Shown: positions 1-7,673 of the stretch, one piece after another
How the letters are laid out: each line of letters begins with the position of its first letter
Numbering within the stretch: position 1 is the first letter of the stretch
Source: Dehalococcoidia bacterium
Lineage (GTDB): Bacteria; Chloroflexota; Dehalococcoidia; Dehalococcoidales; UBA3254
Direction of reading: 5' to 3'
Length of the DNA stretch: 9,663 nucleotides
Assembly: GCA_030691835.1 (NCBI GenBank)
Contig: JAUYDO010000100.1
Coordinates: 1 to 9,663 of the forward strand
Translations under genes and position numbers: made by a program
Notes under the pieces: generated by a model
Seen by the model: only the letters and a program-made list of their open reading frames with translations
Databases searched by the model: none
Told to the model about the DNA's origin: nothing

Positions 1-1528
1 GCGAGCGCAACTGCATCTCGGCGAAGAGCACGCAGTTCCTGGCTTCATTGGCAATCCTTAGATAATGCGGGTCGGAGGCGTATAACAGGGGGACTTCGTC
101 TTCTCTTATGCGTTCAATCTCGGCGATTGCCTTCTCCATCCTGTCCCCGCGCGAAATGACCGTTACCTCGTACGGGAATACGGCTTCCTGAACGGCAATA
201 ATCACGTGGTCCGGCTCGATGCCATCTTTCCTGTCTAGCGGAGCATACGTGAGCTTCTGGCATTGCTCAAGCTGTCTTGTATCTATTTTCGGTTCCGCCG
301 ACTGTTTGGCGTACTGTGCGGCATAAGTCCCGGCTCTGGCACCGCTGACTGCCGCACCGGGAAGCTGCGTAGCCGACGCCCTGCCCCGGGCCCTGGCATC
401 GCCGCAGGCAAAAAGTCCGGGTAGTGAAGTCTGGCACCTGACATCCGTAACAATGCCGCCCCCGAGCGCGATACTGCCGTTAACGCAGTTCAGCCATTCT
501 ACCTGCTTTACTATCCGGTCTCCGGCCATCACCCCAGCGCTTTCCAGCATCATGGCAGGGACAGGACATGCTGTCCTCAGCTTTCGTACATCGTTTGGCT
601 TATAAGAGGTCATGTCAAGATAAATCGGACCTCTACCGGCTCTGACCTCCATGGCACTGGCTTCGGCAACGGTCGCCAGGCTGGCATGGTCTCCATACTC
701 CGGCGCATATTCAAGCAGAAATCTCTCGCCCTTACCGTTTCTGAACACTGCGCCGAGACCGACAAACATGTTCCAGCCGACGGTATCAAATTCTCTGAGT
801 GAACCCTGCAGTATCTCGCCTATCTCGAACATACCGAGCTTCGCACCGGCGCGGTACGCCATCCAGTAGCCATCGCCCGTGGCAAACTTGTTAAAGGCGT
901 TTCTGCCTTTGTAGGCGCAGGCGCCGGTAGCCATAACGATGGCTCTGGCTTTGAAAACCACCGGCTCACCCGTCTGGACGTTGAAGCCGATGGCTCCGGT
1001 GACCCTCCTGCCCGGCTCTCCGCCCTCGGTCAGAAGCTCGGTAAGCATGGTAAAGCCGATTGCCTGCACACCGCTGGCGATGACCTTCCTCGCCATGGCT
1101 TCCATCATCTGCTGACCGTGGAACATAGCCATCTTCTGCTTCCAGCGGCACTCCTTGCGCTCAAACCTGCCATCGGAAGTCTTTTCCCACTCCACGCCCC
1201 AGCTATCCATTTCCACCAGCCTCTGATAGCTCTCATCCAGGAAGACGTTAAGCCATTCCTCATCGTAAAGACCGGCACCCAGCCCTTCACTGAGGGCGAT
1301 TTTTTTAAACTCCGTGTCTCTGTCATCTTCTTCCGGAAAGAAGCCACCAGCCCATACTCCGGCGGCAAAGGTAGCTACGCTGTCTTTGCCCAGCTTACCC
1401 TTGCTCACCAGCGTTACCTTGCTGACACCAGCCTCTCTAGCCTTTATCGCGGCGTAGGCTCCACCCAAGCCGCCACCGATTACCAGGACATCGGTCTCTA
1501 TGACCTCGGTTCTTCGCGGATTAGCCAC
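1..1528 (-). CDS. FAD-dependent oxidoreductase, fumarate reductase/APS reductase flavoprotein type (3' end missing)
   Basis: This is a flavoprotein that should bind FAD and carry out a two-electron redox step in the cytoplasm; its substrate cannot be read from the sequence. The frame is open for 509 residues and leaves the window before a stop. A dinucleotide-binding motif VIGGGLGG lies at residues 16-23. VMATGA (198-203), ATGDGYWMAYRAGA (216-229) and LPGLFACGDA (369-378) are the usual FAD-contact segments of the succinate dehydrogenase/fumarate reductase/AprA superfamily. The helical C-terminal domain has begun by residue 440, so perhaps 40-100 residues are missing. The HPT substrate motif of succinate and fumarate enzymes is absent: the segment after the ATGDG block reads FEIGEILQGS. 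It is therefore probably not a true fumarate reductase, and it resembles AprA-like proteins more. The start is GTG at 1528, preceded by AAGGAGG with a 6-nt spacer. It lies 19 bp after the second UbiD gene, so the two are probably co-transcribed. The family call is firm; the function is open. Confidence 0.9.
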   Translation of the reverse strand, partial: MANPRRTEVIETDVLVIGGGLGGAYAAIKAREAGVSKVTLVSKGKLGKDSVATFAAGVWAGGFFPEEDDRDTEFKKIALSEGLGAGLYDEEWLNVFLDESYQRLVEMDSWGVEWEKTSDGRFERKECRWKQKMAMFHGQQMMEAMARKVIASGVQAIGFTMLTELLTEGGEPGRRVTGAIGFNVQTGEPVVFKARAIVMATGACAYKGRNAFNKFATGDGYWMAYRAGAKLGMFEIGEILQGSLREFDTVGWNMFVGLGAVFRNGKGERFLLEYAPEYGDHASLATVAEASAMEVRAGRGPIYLDMTSYKPNDVRKLRTACPVPAMMLESAGVMAGDRIVKQVEWLNCVNGSIALGGGIVTDVRCQTSLPGLFACGDARARGRASATQLPGAAVSGARAGTYAAQYAKQSAEPKIDTRQLEQCQKLTYAPLDRKDGIEPDHVIIAVQEAVFPYEVTVISRGDRMEKAIAEIERIREDEVPLLYASDPHYLRIANEARNCVLFAEMQLRS

Positions 1529-1547
1529 GGTGTTCCTCCTTGAGCGA

Positions 1548-3050
1548 CTACTTCAATCCGTATTCCTGCCATCTCTGGCGCACCTTTTCCAACAGTTCCT
1601 TGCTGGCGCTGCAATAGATGGGGTGCTTCTGCCCGCCCCACTCCAGGCGTGGCTTCCACTCTATGGGCCACGTGGCGTCAATGAGCACCCGGTCCCACCT
1701 GCCCGACTGGTCCGTCATCTCCCTGATATCAGGATGAACCGATGGGTCAAGCGCACCGCCGATGGTGCCCGGGAAAAAGGCTATTCCCTCCATCGGTCTG
1801 AGGCGCTGGGCAATGGCGTTAAAGACAGCGTTCTTATCAGTGATGTCAGTCTCCGAGTCAACTACTATCACTATCTTGGAGGTGTGCTCCTTGCCGTGTA
1901 CCGACCACAGGGCGGTGGCTACGTGCCTGGCATGTCCATAATACATATTATCGATGCTCACAATGATGATAGGATGGCTGACACCCAGCGAATCGCCTGG
2001 ATAAATGCCCGTGATTCCTGGTACGCCCATGTCTTCCAGACTGTGCCAGAGAGATATGGTCTCAAGATAAGGGAAGGACTTAGCTTGTGCAACGTGAGGT
2101 CCCATGCCTTCCATATGACCGTGGAATATTGGGTCTTTTCTATGAGTAACGCATTTAACCTGAAATACGTTTCTGGGGATGGACTGCAGCCTGAGATAAG
2201 TTCCCGGAAACTCGCCAAACGGTCCTTCCTTTAAGAACGTCTCCGGCTCAAACAGGTACTCACCCTCAAGGACTATTTCGGAGGTTGCGGGCACCTCAAG
2301 GTCCACGCTCTCGCACTTTATTACTTCCAGCGGCGCTTGCTGAATAGCTCCAGCCACGTCATACTCATCTACTCCCTTCGGAAAAGGAGCACAGGCAACA
2401 TAGGGCAAAACGGGCGGACAGCCCAGGGCTATTGCCATCGGCATTGATTTCTTGCCCATCGCCTGATACTTCATGGCATGTAGCCACGCATGCTGTTTCT
2501 CGATAAGGGCGACACCCATCTTGTTCCCGTCGTGCACCATGCCGCGGTACACGCCACAGTTAATCCAGCCCGTCTCAGGGTCCTTGGTGATTATGGCTCC
2601 CCAGGTAAAGATGTACCTGCCGATATCCCTACCCTCTCTGCCCCCATCAAGGCGATGCCATTTAGGCACGGGGAATTCAAGCAGATTAACCTTATCATCG
2701 TGCTCTATAACTTCTTTGCACGGTCCGCTGGAGACCATGACCGGCTTTATGCGCTGTCGGCACCGGTCCTTGAGTATCCTGAGCGCCTGCATCGGGTGCA
2801 AATCTTCCTGCAAGCCAAGAGCCATCAACATCCTTTTGAAAGAGCCTAGCTCGGTGTTGACCAGCAGCTTTCTGCCGTGCGTATCCTTGTAGTCCTTAAT
2901 ATTTTCGAAGAGAAGTGCCGGCTGGTTCCGGCGCAGAGCCTCCTCGATAACTGCGCCTACCTCGAGATACCAGTCCACCTCCGCCTTAACCCTCGCCAGT
3001 TCCCCCTTTGCCTCCAGACCCTTAATAAACTCCCTCAGGTCTTTGTACAT
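1548..3050 (-). CDS. UbiD-family prFMN-dependent (de)carboxylase, copy 1
   Basis: This 500-residue protein has the usual UbiD length and should be a cytosolic, oligomeric, prenylated-FMN-dependent enzyme that removes (or adds) a carboxyl group on an aromatic or unsaturated acid. Compared with fungal ferulate decarboxylase Fdc1 from memory, the metal/prFMN-phosphate ligands Asn164, His187 and Glu229 occur at the family spacing of 23 and 42 residues. The catalytic Arg169 and the two acids of EGPFGE (Glu275, Glu280) are also present. It differs from copy 2 by a 7-residue insertion (about residues 138-144) and by many substitutions around residues 165-190, near the cofactor site, which suggests a different substrate. 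It lies 25 bp after the TRAP large permease and 19 bp before the flavoprotein. The start ATG has AAGGAG four bases upstream. It is unlikely to be the ubiquinone-pathway UbiD, because the neighbours are transport and catabolic genes. I see no UbiX, the flavin prenyltransferase, in the window. Confidence 0.95.
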   Translation of the reverse strand: MYKDLREFIKGLEAKGELARVKAEVDWYLEVGAVIEEALRRNQPALLFENIKDYKDTHGRKLLVNTELGSFKRMLMALGLQEDLHPMQALRILKDRCRQRIKPVMVSSGPCKEVIEHDDKVNLLEFPVPKWHRLDGGREGRDIGRYIFTWGAIITKDPETGWINCGVYRGMVHDGNKMGVALIEKQHAWLHAMKYQAMGKKSMPMAIALGCPPVLPYVACAPFPKGVDEYDVAGAIQQAPLEVIKCESVDLEVPATSEIVLEGEYLFEPETFLKEGPFGEFPGTYLRLQSIPRNVFQVKCVTHRKDPIFHGHMEGMGPHVAQAKSFPYLETISLWHSLEDMGVPGITGIYPGDSLGVSHPIIIVSIDNMYYGHARHVATALWSVHGKEHTSKIVIVVDSETDITDKNAVFNAIAQRLRPMEGIAFFPGTIGGALDPSVHPDIREMTDQSGRWDRVLIDATWPIEWKPRLEWGGQKHPIYCSASKELLEKVRQRWQEYGLK

Positions 3051-3075
3051 TAAACTCCTTTCTTCAATATTTTTA

Positions 3076-4377
3076 TTACTTCATAATATTAGGTAGGAAC
3101 AATGCAATTTGGGGGAAAACCGTCAGAATAACTATAAAAATCACCAAAGCTACTACATACGGGGTCACACCTCGGAATATTGTATACATCGGCACATCAT
3201 TAGCTATGCCTTTGATAACGAACACATTTACACCAACCGGAGGGGTAATTAGCGCAATTTGTGTTACTATCACTGCTATTACTCCAAACCATATAGGGTC
3301 GAATCCAGAATTGGTTATTAGAGGAAATACGATTGGTATAACGAGTATAAGCATTGCCAGAGCTTCTATAAAACAGCCGAGAATGACAAAGACAATAACA
3401 ACACCTGTAAGTACAATGTACGGAGGCAAGTTGCTCCGGGCTACAAAATCCGCCATCTCAAGGGGCAGTTTACTCATCGCGAGAAAATATCCAAAAACCG
3501 TAGCTCCAATGACGATAATCATAATCATGGAAGTGGTCTGAACTGCGTCAATTATGGCAAACCAGAATTTTTTTAACGTCAGACGCTTCCTGCCCAGGGT
3601 GAAAAGAAAAGCTCCAAAAGCCCCTATTCCTGCCGCTTCGGTCGGGGTAAAAATACCGAAATAAATACCACCTATTACCAGGACAAAAAGAGCTACTATT
3701 CCCCAAACATCTTTAAGTGCCGTTATCCTTTCCCGAATACTTGCTTTAGGACCTCTGGGACCCAGCACAGGATTTAATCGAGCAAAGATATAAATGAGTA
3801 GCATGAACATAATTGCGAGTAATATCCCGGGGATGACGCCTGCTATAAGCAGTTTGCCGATGGATTCTGATGTGAGCATACCATAGATAACGAAGGTCAT
3901 ACTGGGTGGTATAAGGATACCGAGTGTACCACTCGAGGCTACACATCCGGTGGCTAAGGCAGCATCATATCTATATCTTTTCATCTCAGGCAGGCTGACT
4001 GTACCCACTGCCGCTGCCGTCGCTGCGCTGGAGCCGGAAACAGAGGCAAAAAAGGCACAGGCACCAGCGGTGGCCATTGCCAGCCCGCCCGGCAGGTGAC
4101 CAACCCATCGGTAAGTCGCGTTATAGAGTTCGCTTCCTAGCTGGCTCTGAACAACAAAAGTCCCCATCAGCACGAAAAGTGGTATAACACTCATGTTATA
4201 GGAAGTTGCCGCTGTAATTGGTGATATGCCCATGATGGAAAGTCCACTATTTAAGCCGCCGAGATAAACAACACCAAGGAAGCCGACAAGTGCCAGAGCA
4301 AGACCGATGTTTACATTGAGAAACATGAGTATAAAGAGGACAACTATGCCTGCTATACCGGCTATTATCGGACTCAT
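3076..4377 (-). CDS. dctM: TRAP transporter large permease subunit (DctM)
   Basis: This is the 433-residue membrane subunit that moves a carboxylate substrate into the cell, driven by an ion gradient. It is very hydrophobic, with about a dozen membrane segments, as expected for DctM/SiaM. Family motifs are clear: SGSSAATAAAVGT (114-126), TLGILIPPS (151-159), YFGIFTPTEAAGIGA (239-253), FDPIWFGV (359-366) and ITPPVGVNVFV (377-387). Its ATG overlaps the small-permease stop by four bases (ATGA, 4374-4377), which implies translational coupling, and a GAGGTG site lies inside the end of dctQ. The stop is 25 bp before UbiD copy 1. The gene is AT-rich compared with the flavoprotein and UbiD genes downstream; two sampled 60-base lines gave about 37-38% G+C. 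The substrate is not predictable from this subunit. Confidence 0.96.
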   Translation of the reverse strand: MSPIIAGIAGIVVLFILMFLNVNIGLALALVGFLGVVYLGGLNSGLSIMGISPITAATSYNMSVIPLFVLMGTFVVQSQLGSELYNATYRWVGHLPGGLAMATAGACAFFASVSGSSAATAAAVGTVSLPEMKRYRYDAALATGCVASSGTLGILIPPSMTFVIYGMLTSESIGKLLIAGVIPGILLAIMFMLLIYIFARLNPVLGPRGPKASIRERITALKDVWGIVALFVLVIGGIYFGIFTPTEAAGIGAFGAFLFTLGRKRLTLKKFWFAIIDAVQTTSMIMIIVIGATVFGYFLAMSKLPLEMADFVARSNLPPYIVLTGVVIVFVILGCFIEALAMLILVIPIVFPLITNSGFDPIWFGVIAVIVTQIALITPPVGVNVFVIKGIANDVPMYTIFRGVTPYVVALVIFIVILTVFPQIALFLPNIMK

Positions 4378-4841
4378 TTTTTAGCACCTCGAACCAGATA
4401 GCCCAAAAAGTCGATTAATAAGGCAAGGCAAAAAACCGCCATACCTAAAGCTGCTACAAATCGCGCCGGGTATATCGGAATGCCTAATGTGGAAGTGACT
4501 TGACCTTTTGCCATATCGTTCATCGCTAATAGAAAAATCTGCCGGGTCACCAGGGCAGTTACGGCAAAACCGATAAAAGAGATTGCAGCATCAGCAATTA
4601 TCCGGGCTTTTGGTGGGAAAACGGAGACTACCAGGTCTATACTGATATGCCCCTTTTTTACATAGGTATAGGCTAGCCCGAGGAAGACGATGAGCATCAT
4701 GGAGAGTTCTACAAGTTCAAAGGAGCCGGCTATCGGCTTAGAGAACAAATAGCGCAGCACAACATCAGCCGTGATAAAGAACATCAGACATGCAAGCACA
4801 GCCGCTCCAATACTAACTATTGCCACGGTCAGGACTTTCAT
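4374..4841 (-). CDS. dctQ: TRAP transporter small permease subunit (DctQ)
   Basis: This 155-residue protein has four predicted membrane helices (about 5-32, 44-62, 80-108 and 125-149), the normal DctQ size and topology. After helix 1 comes DVVLRYLFSKPIAGSFELVE (26-45), the typical DctQ loop with a conserved aromatic/Pro turn and an acidic residue. The segment KKGHISIDLV (62-71) is the usual second loop. DctQ partners DctM to form the membrane part of the tripartite transporter. Its stop overlaps the dctM start by four bases. The start ATG at 4841 is preceded by GGGGAG with a 5-nt spacer. It lies 80 bp after the binding-protein gene, with a small hairpin candidate just upstream of its ribosome binding site. 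Confidence 0.92.
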   Translation of the reverse strand: MKVLTVAIVSIGAAVLACLMFFITADVVLRYLFSKPIAGSFELVELSMMLIVFLGLAYTYVKKGHISIDLVVSVFPPKARIIADAAISFIGFAVTALVTRQIFLLAMNDMAKGQVTSTLGIPIYPARFVAALGMAVFCLALLIDFLGYLVRGAKK

Positions 4842-4851
4842 TACTGCTCCC

Positions 4852-4865
4852 CTAGCCGGTGCTAG
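4852..4865 (-). promoter_or_regulatory. Small hairpin candidate ahead of dctQ
   Basis: CTAGC and GCTAG form a perfect 5-bp inverted repeat around a 4-base loop, directly before the GGGGAG ribosome binding site of dctQ. The rest of the 80-bp gap (4842-4921) is AT-rich, with a short tandem TATAAAT repeat and no clear promoter. In TRAP operons the binding protein is often needed in excess of the permeases, so a hairpin here could stabilise the upstream message or tune dctQ translation. The stem is short and could be chance. Confidence 0.2.
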
Positions 4866-4921
4866 CTTAATCCATGCGAATAGTTTTATTTATAATTTAT
4901 AAATAGCGCCGGGCACACACT

Positions 4922-6007
4922 CTATTGTTTGGCGAGTTTGAGTGCTTCTTCATAAACAGCTCGCCCGGGTAGATTTTTTGCTTCCATTTTACTTATCCAG
5001 TCATTATAAATAGGATTAACCGAATCTCTCCACCGGGCTAGTTCTTCCGGGGGTAGCTTATAAAAAGTAACACCCTTTTGCTTGGCAAGGTCCCAGCCTC
5101 GCTGAGACTGAGAATCCCAGAATTTGCCCACTCCATCTACCGACATTTTCATTCCGGTAAGATTATCTATGATAGCCTGCAAATCAGGGGGTAAACTATT
5201 CCACTTGTCCTTATTCATAACCAGAAAAAAGGGACCTACAAAGAGGTTGGCTACCGTGATATACTTTATTACCTCAGAAAACTTGAAGGTGAACTGCCCG
5301 GTAATGGAGAAAAATGTTCCATCCAGCACGCCTCTTTCAAGAGAAGTATAGATTTCAGGTGCCGGCATGGTAACGGGGCTACCGCCAAGAAGCCTGATGA
5401 TATTGGCTTGTACTTCTCCGGTGCCTCTTATCTTCATTCCGTTCAGGTCTTCCTTAACCTTGACCAGCTTCTTCACCATTTGCATTTGATTCGGGTCGTA
5501 GGTCGCCAGACTCAGCACTTTGACATCTTTATATTCATTTTTAAATTCCGGAAACTTCTGGTACAGCTCCATGAGGACCCGGCTACCCTGTTGAGCTGAG
5601 GTAATCCCCAGCAGAGGTAGTTCCATTACCGAGGTCAGGGGGAAAATACCTGCGTAATAAGCCTGCAGCGAAACGGAGATATCAATAACACCGGTGCGGA
5701 CCATTTCCCACTGTTCTGTGGGACCGCCCAGAGCGCCGCCGCTATAGATGCTTGTCTTGAATTTGCCGGTGGCATCCAGAGATTTTGCCAGAGGCTCAAG
5801 GCATCCGGTGTACATGATGTCTGTAGCAGTCTGCCCGGTGCTCAATTTTAGTTCTACCGGCTTCGCCGCCGGTGGTGGGGTTGTCGCCGGCGCCTGTGTT
5901 GGGGCGGTCGTCGGTTTTTGAGCCGGTGCCGCGGGCGCGCACCCTGCGATGAGTAACGCTATCACGGCAATCGCTAAGAGAACACTGTAGATAAAAGTCC
6001 TTCTCAT
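4922..6007 (-). CDS. dctP: TRAP transporter substrate-binding lipoprotein (DctP family)
   Basis: This is the extracytoplasmic binding protein that captures the substrate and hands it to DctQM. It is 361 residues from the chosen start. Residues 1-22 form a lipoprotein signal (two Arg, a hydrophobic core, lipobox LIAGC) with the lipidated Cys at 23. A Pro/Thr/Ala-rich linker of about 27 residues follows, then the two-lobed DctP domain. The segment LNGMKIRGTG (188-197) holds Arg194, the residue that in this family normally salt-bridges the substrate carboxylate. It is followed by LGGSPVTMPAPEIYTSLERG, the standard DctP motif. Two ATGs compete: the one at 6013 abuts the AAGGAGG site with no spacer, while the one at 6007 has an ideal 6-nt spacer and gives a clean signal peptide, so I chose 6007. 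A lipid anchor suits a cell with a single membrane or a tethered receptor. The ligand is probably an organic acid (inference from family and neighbours). Confidence 0.94.
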   Translation of the reverse strand: MRRTFIYSVLLAIAVIALLIAGCAPAAPAQKPTTAPTQAPATTPPPAAKPVELKLSTGQTATDIMYTGCLEPLAKSLDATGKFKTSIYSGGALGGPTEQWEMVRTGVIDISVSLQAYYAGIFPLTSVMELPLLGITSAQQGSRVLMELYQKFPEFKNEYKDVKVLSLATYDPNQMQMVKKLVKVKEDLNGMKIRGTGEVQANIIRLLGGSPVTMPAPEIYTSLERGVLDGTFFSITGQFTFKFSEVIKYITVANLFVGPFFLVMNKDKWNSLPPDLQAIIDNLTGMKMSVDGVGKFWDSQSQRGWDLAKQKGVTFYKLPPEELARWRDSVNPIYNDWISKMEAKNLPGRAVYEEALKLAKQ

Positions 6008-6013
6008 TTTCAT

Positions 6014-6162
6014 CCTCCTTGAAAATTAGACATACCAATATTTACTAAAGAGGTAGATAACATCAACTCATTTCATGCCTCCCTACGACTATTTTTATCC
6101 GACTGGTTTCGACAATTATTAATAGAAGAACATATTATCAAACAAAGTTGTAATCTGCAGAT
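6014..6162 (-). promoter_or_regulatory. Longest intergenic gap: leader and possible promoter region of the TRAP operon
   Basis: This 149-bp AT-rich gap lies between UbiD copy 2 and the binding-protein gene, whereas the other gaps are 80 bp or less. It contains a weak promoter-like pair (TTGATA at 6136-6141 and AATAAT at 6115-6120, with a short 15-bp spacer), a GGGAGG ribosome-binding-like site at 6078-6083 followed by tiny overlapping reading frames, and the strong AAGGAGG of dctP at 6014-6020. No intrinsic terminator is evident. It could hold an internal promoter that separates the two modules. None of these elements is proven. Confidence 0.35.
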
Positions 6163-6163
6163 T
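6152..6163. repeat. 12-bp perfect palindrome
   Basis: AATCTGCAGATT is its own reverse complement. It sits at the stop codon of UbiD copy 2, just upstream of the AT-rich promoter-like stretch. The position and symmetry would suit a dimeric repressor or activator site, but I see only one copy. Confidence 0.35.
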
Positions 6164-7644
6164 TATTTCAGACCATACTCCTGCCACCTGCGGCGGACCT
6201 GCTCCAGCAGTTCTTTGCTGGCGTTACAATAAATCGGATGCTTCTGCCCGCCCCACTCCGGGCGTGGCTTCCACTCTATGGGCCACGTGGCGTCAATAAG
6301 CACACGGTCCCACCTTCCCGAACCTCCTGTCATCTCCCTTATTTCCGGCACGATTGACGGGTCAAGGGCACCACCAATAGTGCCCGGGAAGATGGTAATT
6401 CCTTCCATAGGTCTTAGTCGCTGGGCAACGGCATTCAATACCGCATTCTTATCGGTTATGTCAACGTCAGAATCCACCACGATTACTATTTTTGATTGCA
6501 GTTCTTTGCCATGTACCGACCACAGCGCCGTAGCTACGTGCCGGGCATGCCCGTAGTACATGTTGTCAATGCTGACTATAATAATTGGGTGCCCTGCTCC
6601 GAGCGAGTCACCGGGATAAACCCCCTTAATCCCCGGAATTCCCAGGTCTTCCAGATTTTGCCACAGACCGATAGTTTCCAGATACGGGAAGTCTCTTGCC
6701 GGTGACACGTGAGGTCCCAGCCCCTCCATAAGGCCGTGAAGAATCGGGTCTTGCCTATGCGTCACGCATTTAACCTGTAGTACACGCCTCATCACTTTGT
6801 CCAACCCCAGGTAGGTCCCGGGATATTCACCAAAAGGTCCTTCGGGGATAAATGTTGAAGGGTCAAGTAAGAGCTCGCCTTCCAGTATTATCTCGGAGTG
6901 TGCCGGAACCACCAGGTCTGAGGTTTCACATTTTATCACTTCCAGAGGCTCCTGCTGGATTGCTCCGACTACATCGAATTCGTCTACCCCGGCTGGAAAT
7001 GGAGCACAGGCGACATAAGGCACCAGTGGGGGAGCACCAAGGACCACTGCCACCGGCATTGATTTTCCCCCCTTTGCTAAATATTTCGCCGCGTGCATCA
7101 AGGCATGCGACTTCTCAATAAAGCCAATGGTCATTCTGTCCTTGCCGTGTACTTGTCCCCTCTGCAGCCCGGCGTTAATCCAGCCGGAATCGGGGTCTCT
7201 GGTAACTATAGCTCCCCAGGTGTGGATGTACCTTCCTCCGTCTCTCGCATGCCACTTTGGGGACGGAAACTCAAGCAGATTGACCTTGTCTCCGGTTTCA
7301 ATAACCTCCTTGCATGACCCTTTCGATACCACCACCGGCTTTACGCGCTGGCGACATCGTTCCTTGAGTATTCTGAGTGCCTCCAGAGGATGGGTGTTCT
7401 CAGACAATCCCCACGCCATCAAAACCCTACGGAACAAACCAAGTTGAGTATTTGTCAGTAACTTTCTGCCGTGCGTCCTCTGGTGGTCTTTGATATTTTC
7501 AAAGAGTAATGCTGGCTGGTCGCGGCGCAGGGCTTCCTCAATAATGCCGCCAATCTCCTCGTCCCAGTCAACTTCAGCCCTGATTCTGACCAGGTCGCCC
7601 GTTGCTTCAAGTGCCTTGATGAATTGTCTCAGGTCCTTGTACAT
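6163..7644 (-). CDS. UbiD-family prFMN-dependent (de)carboxylase, copy 2
   Basis: This 493-residue paralogue of the UbiD gene at 1548-3050 matches it at about 369 of 493 positions (75%) by hand alignment. It should use prenylated FMN and a divalent metal in the cytosol to decarboxylate, or reversibly carboxylate, an aromatic or unsaturated acid. The metal/phosphate ligands Asn157, His180 and Glu222, the catalytic Arg162, and Glu268 and Glu273 in EGPFGE are all present with family spacing. The C-terminal 150 residues are nearly identical to copy 1. The stretch from residue 158 to 183, around the cofactor, matches copy 1 at fewer than half its positions, which points to a different substrate pocket. 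The gene starts at ATG 7644 with AAGGGAG upstream, 29 bp after the amidohydrolase stop, so these two are probably co-transcribed. The 149-bp gap after it may end this transcription unit. Confidence 0.95.
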   Translation of the reverse strand: MYKDLRQFIKALEATGDLVRIRAEVDWDEEIGGIIEEALRRDQPALLFENIKDHQRTHGRKLLTNTQLGLFRRVLMAWGLSENTHPLEALRILKERCRQRVKPVVVSKGSCKEVIETGDKVNLLEFPSPKWHARDGGRYIHTWGAIVTRDPDSGWINAGLQRGQVHGKDRMTIGFIEKSHALMHAAKYLAKGGKSMPVAVVLGAPPLVPYVACAPFPAGVDEFDVVGAIQQEPLEVIKCETSDLVVPAHSEIILEGELLLDPSTFIPEGPFGEYPGTYLGLDKVMRRVLQVKCVTHRQDPILHGLMEGLGPHVSPARDFPYLETIGLWQNLEDLGIPGIKGVYPGDSLGAGHPIIIVSIDNMYYGHARHVATALWSVHGKELQSKIVIVVDSDVDITDKNAVLNAVAQRLRPMEGITIFPGTIGGALDPSIVPEIREMTGGSGRWDRVLIDATWPIEWKPRPEWGGQKHPIYCNASKELLEQVRRRWQEYGLK

Positions 7645-7673
7645 CGTTCGACTCCCTTCTTAACATCTTGGGC

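Noticed and set aside
1118..1543. Plus-strand open frame (141 codons) antisense to the flavoprotein
   Set aside because: It lies wholly over the conserved N-terminal half of the FAD protein, with no family resemblance.
1500..2234. Long plus-strand open frame (244 codons) antisense to UbiD copy 1
   Set aside because: It overlaps a clear UbiD gene whose motifs are complete, shows no recognisable domain and has a low-complexity, arbitrary composition. It is a by-product of codon bias on the other strand.
4880..4910. AT-rich tandem TATAAAT repeat between dctP and dctQ as a promoter
   Set aside because: It contains -10-like hexamers, but I found no acceptable -35 element upstream. It is more likely plain AT-rich spacer within the operon.
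6008..6013. dctP start at ATG 6013
   Set aside because: It directly abuts AAGGAGG with no spacer. ATG 6007 has a 6-nt spacer and loses only two residues.
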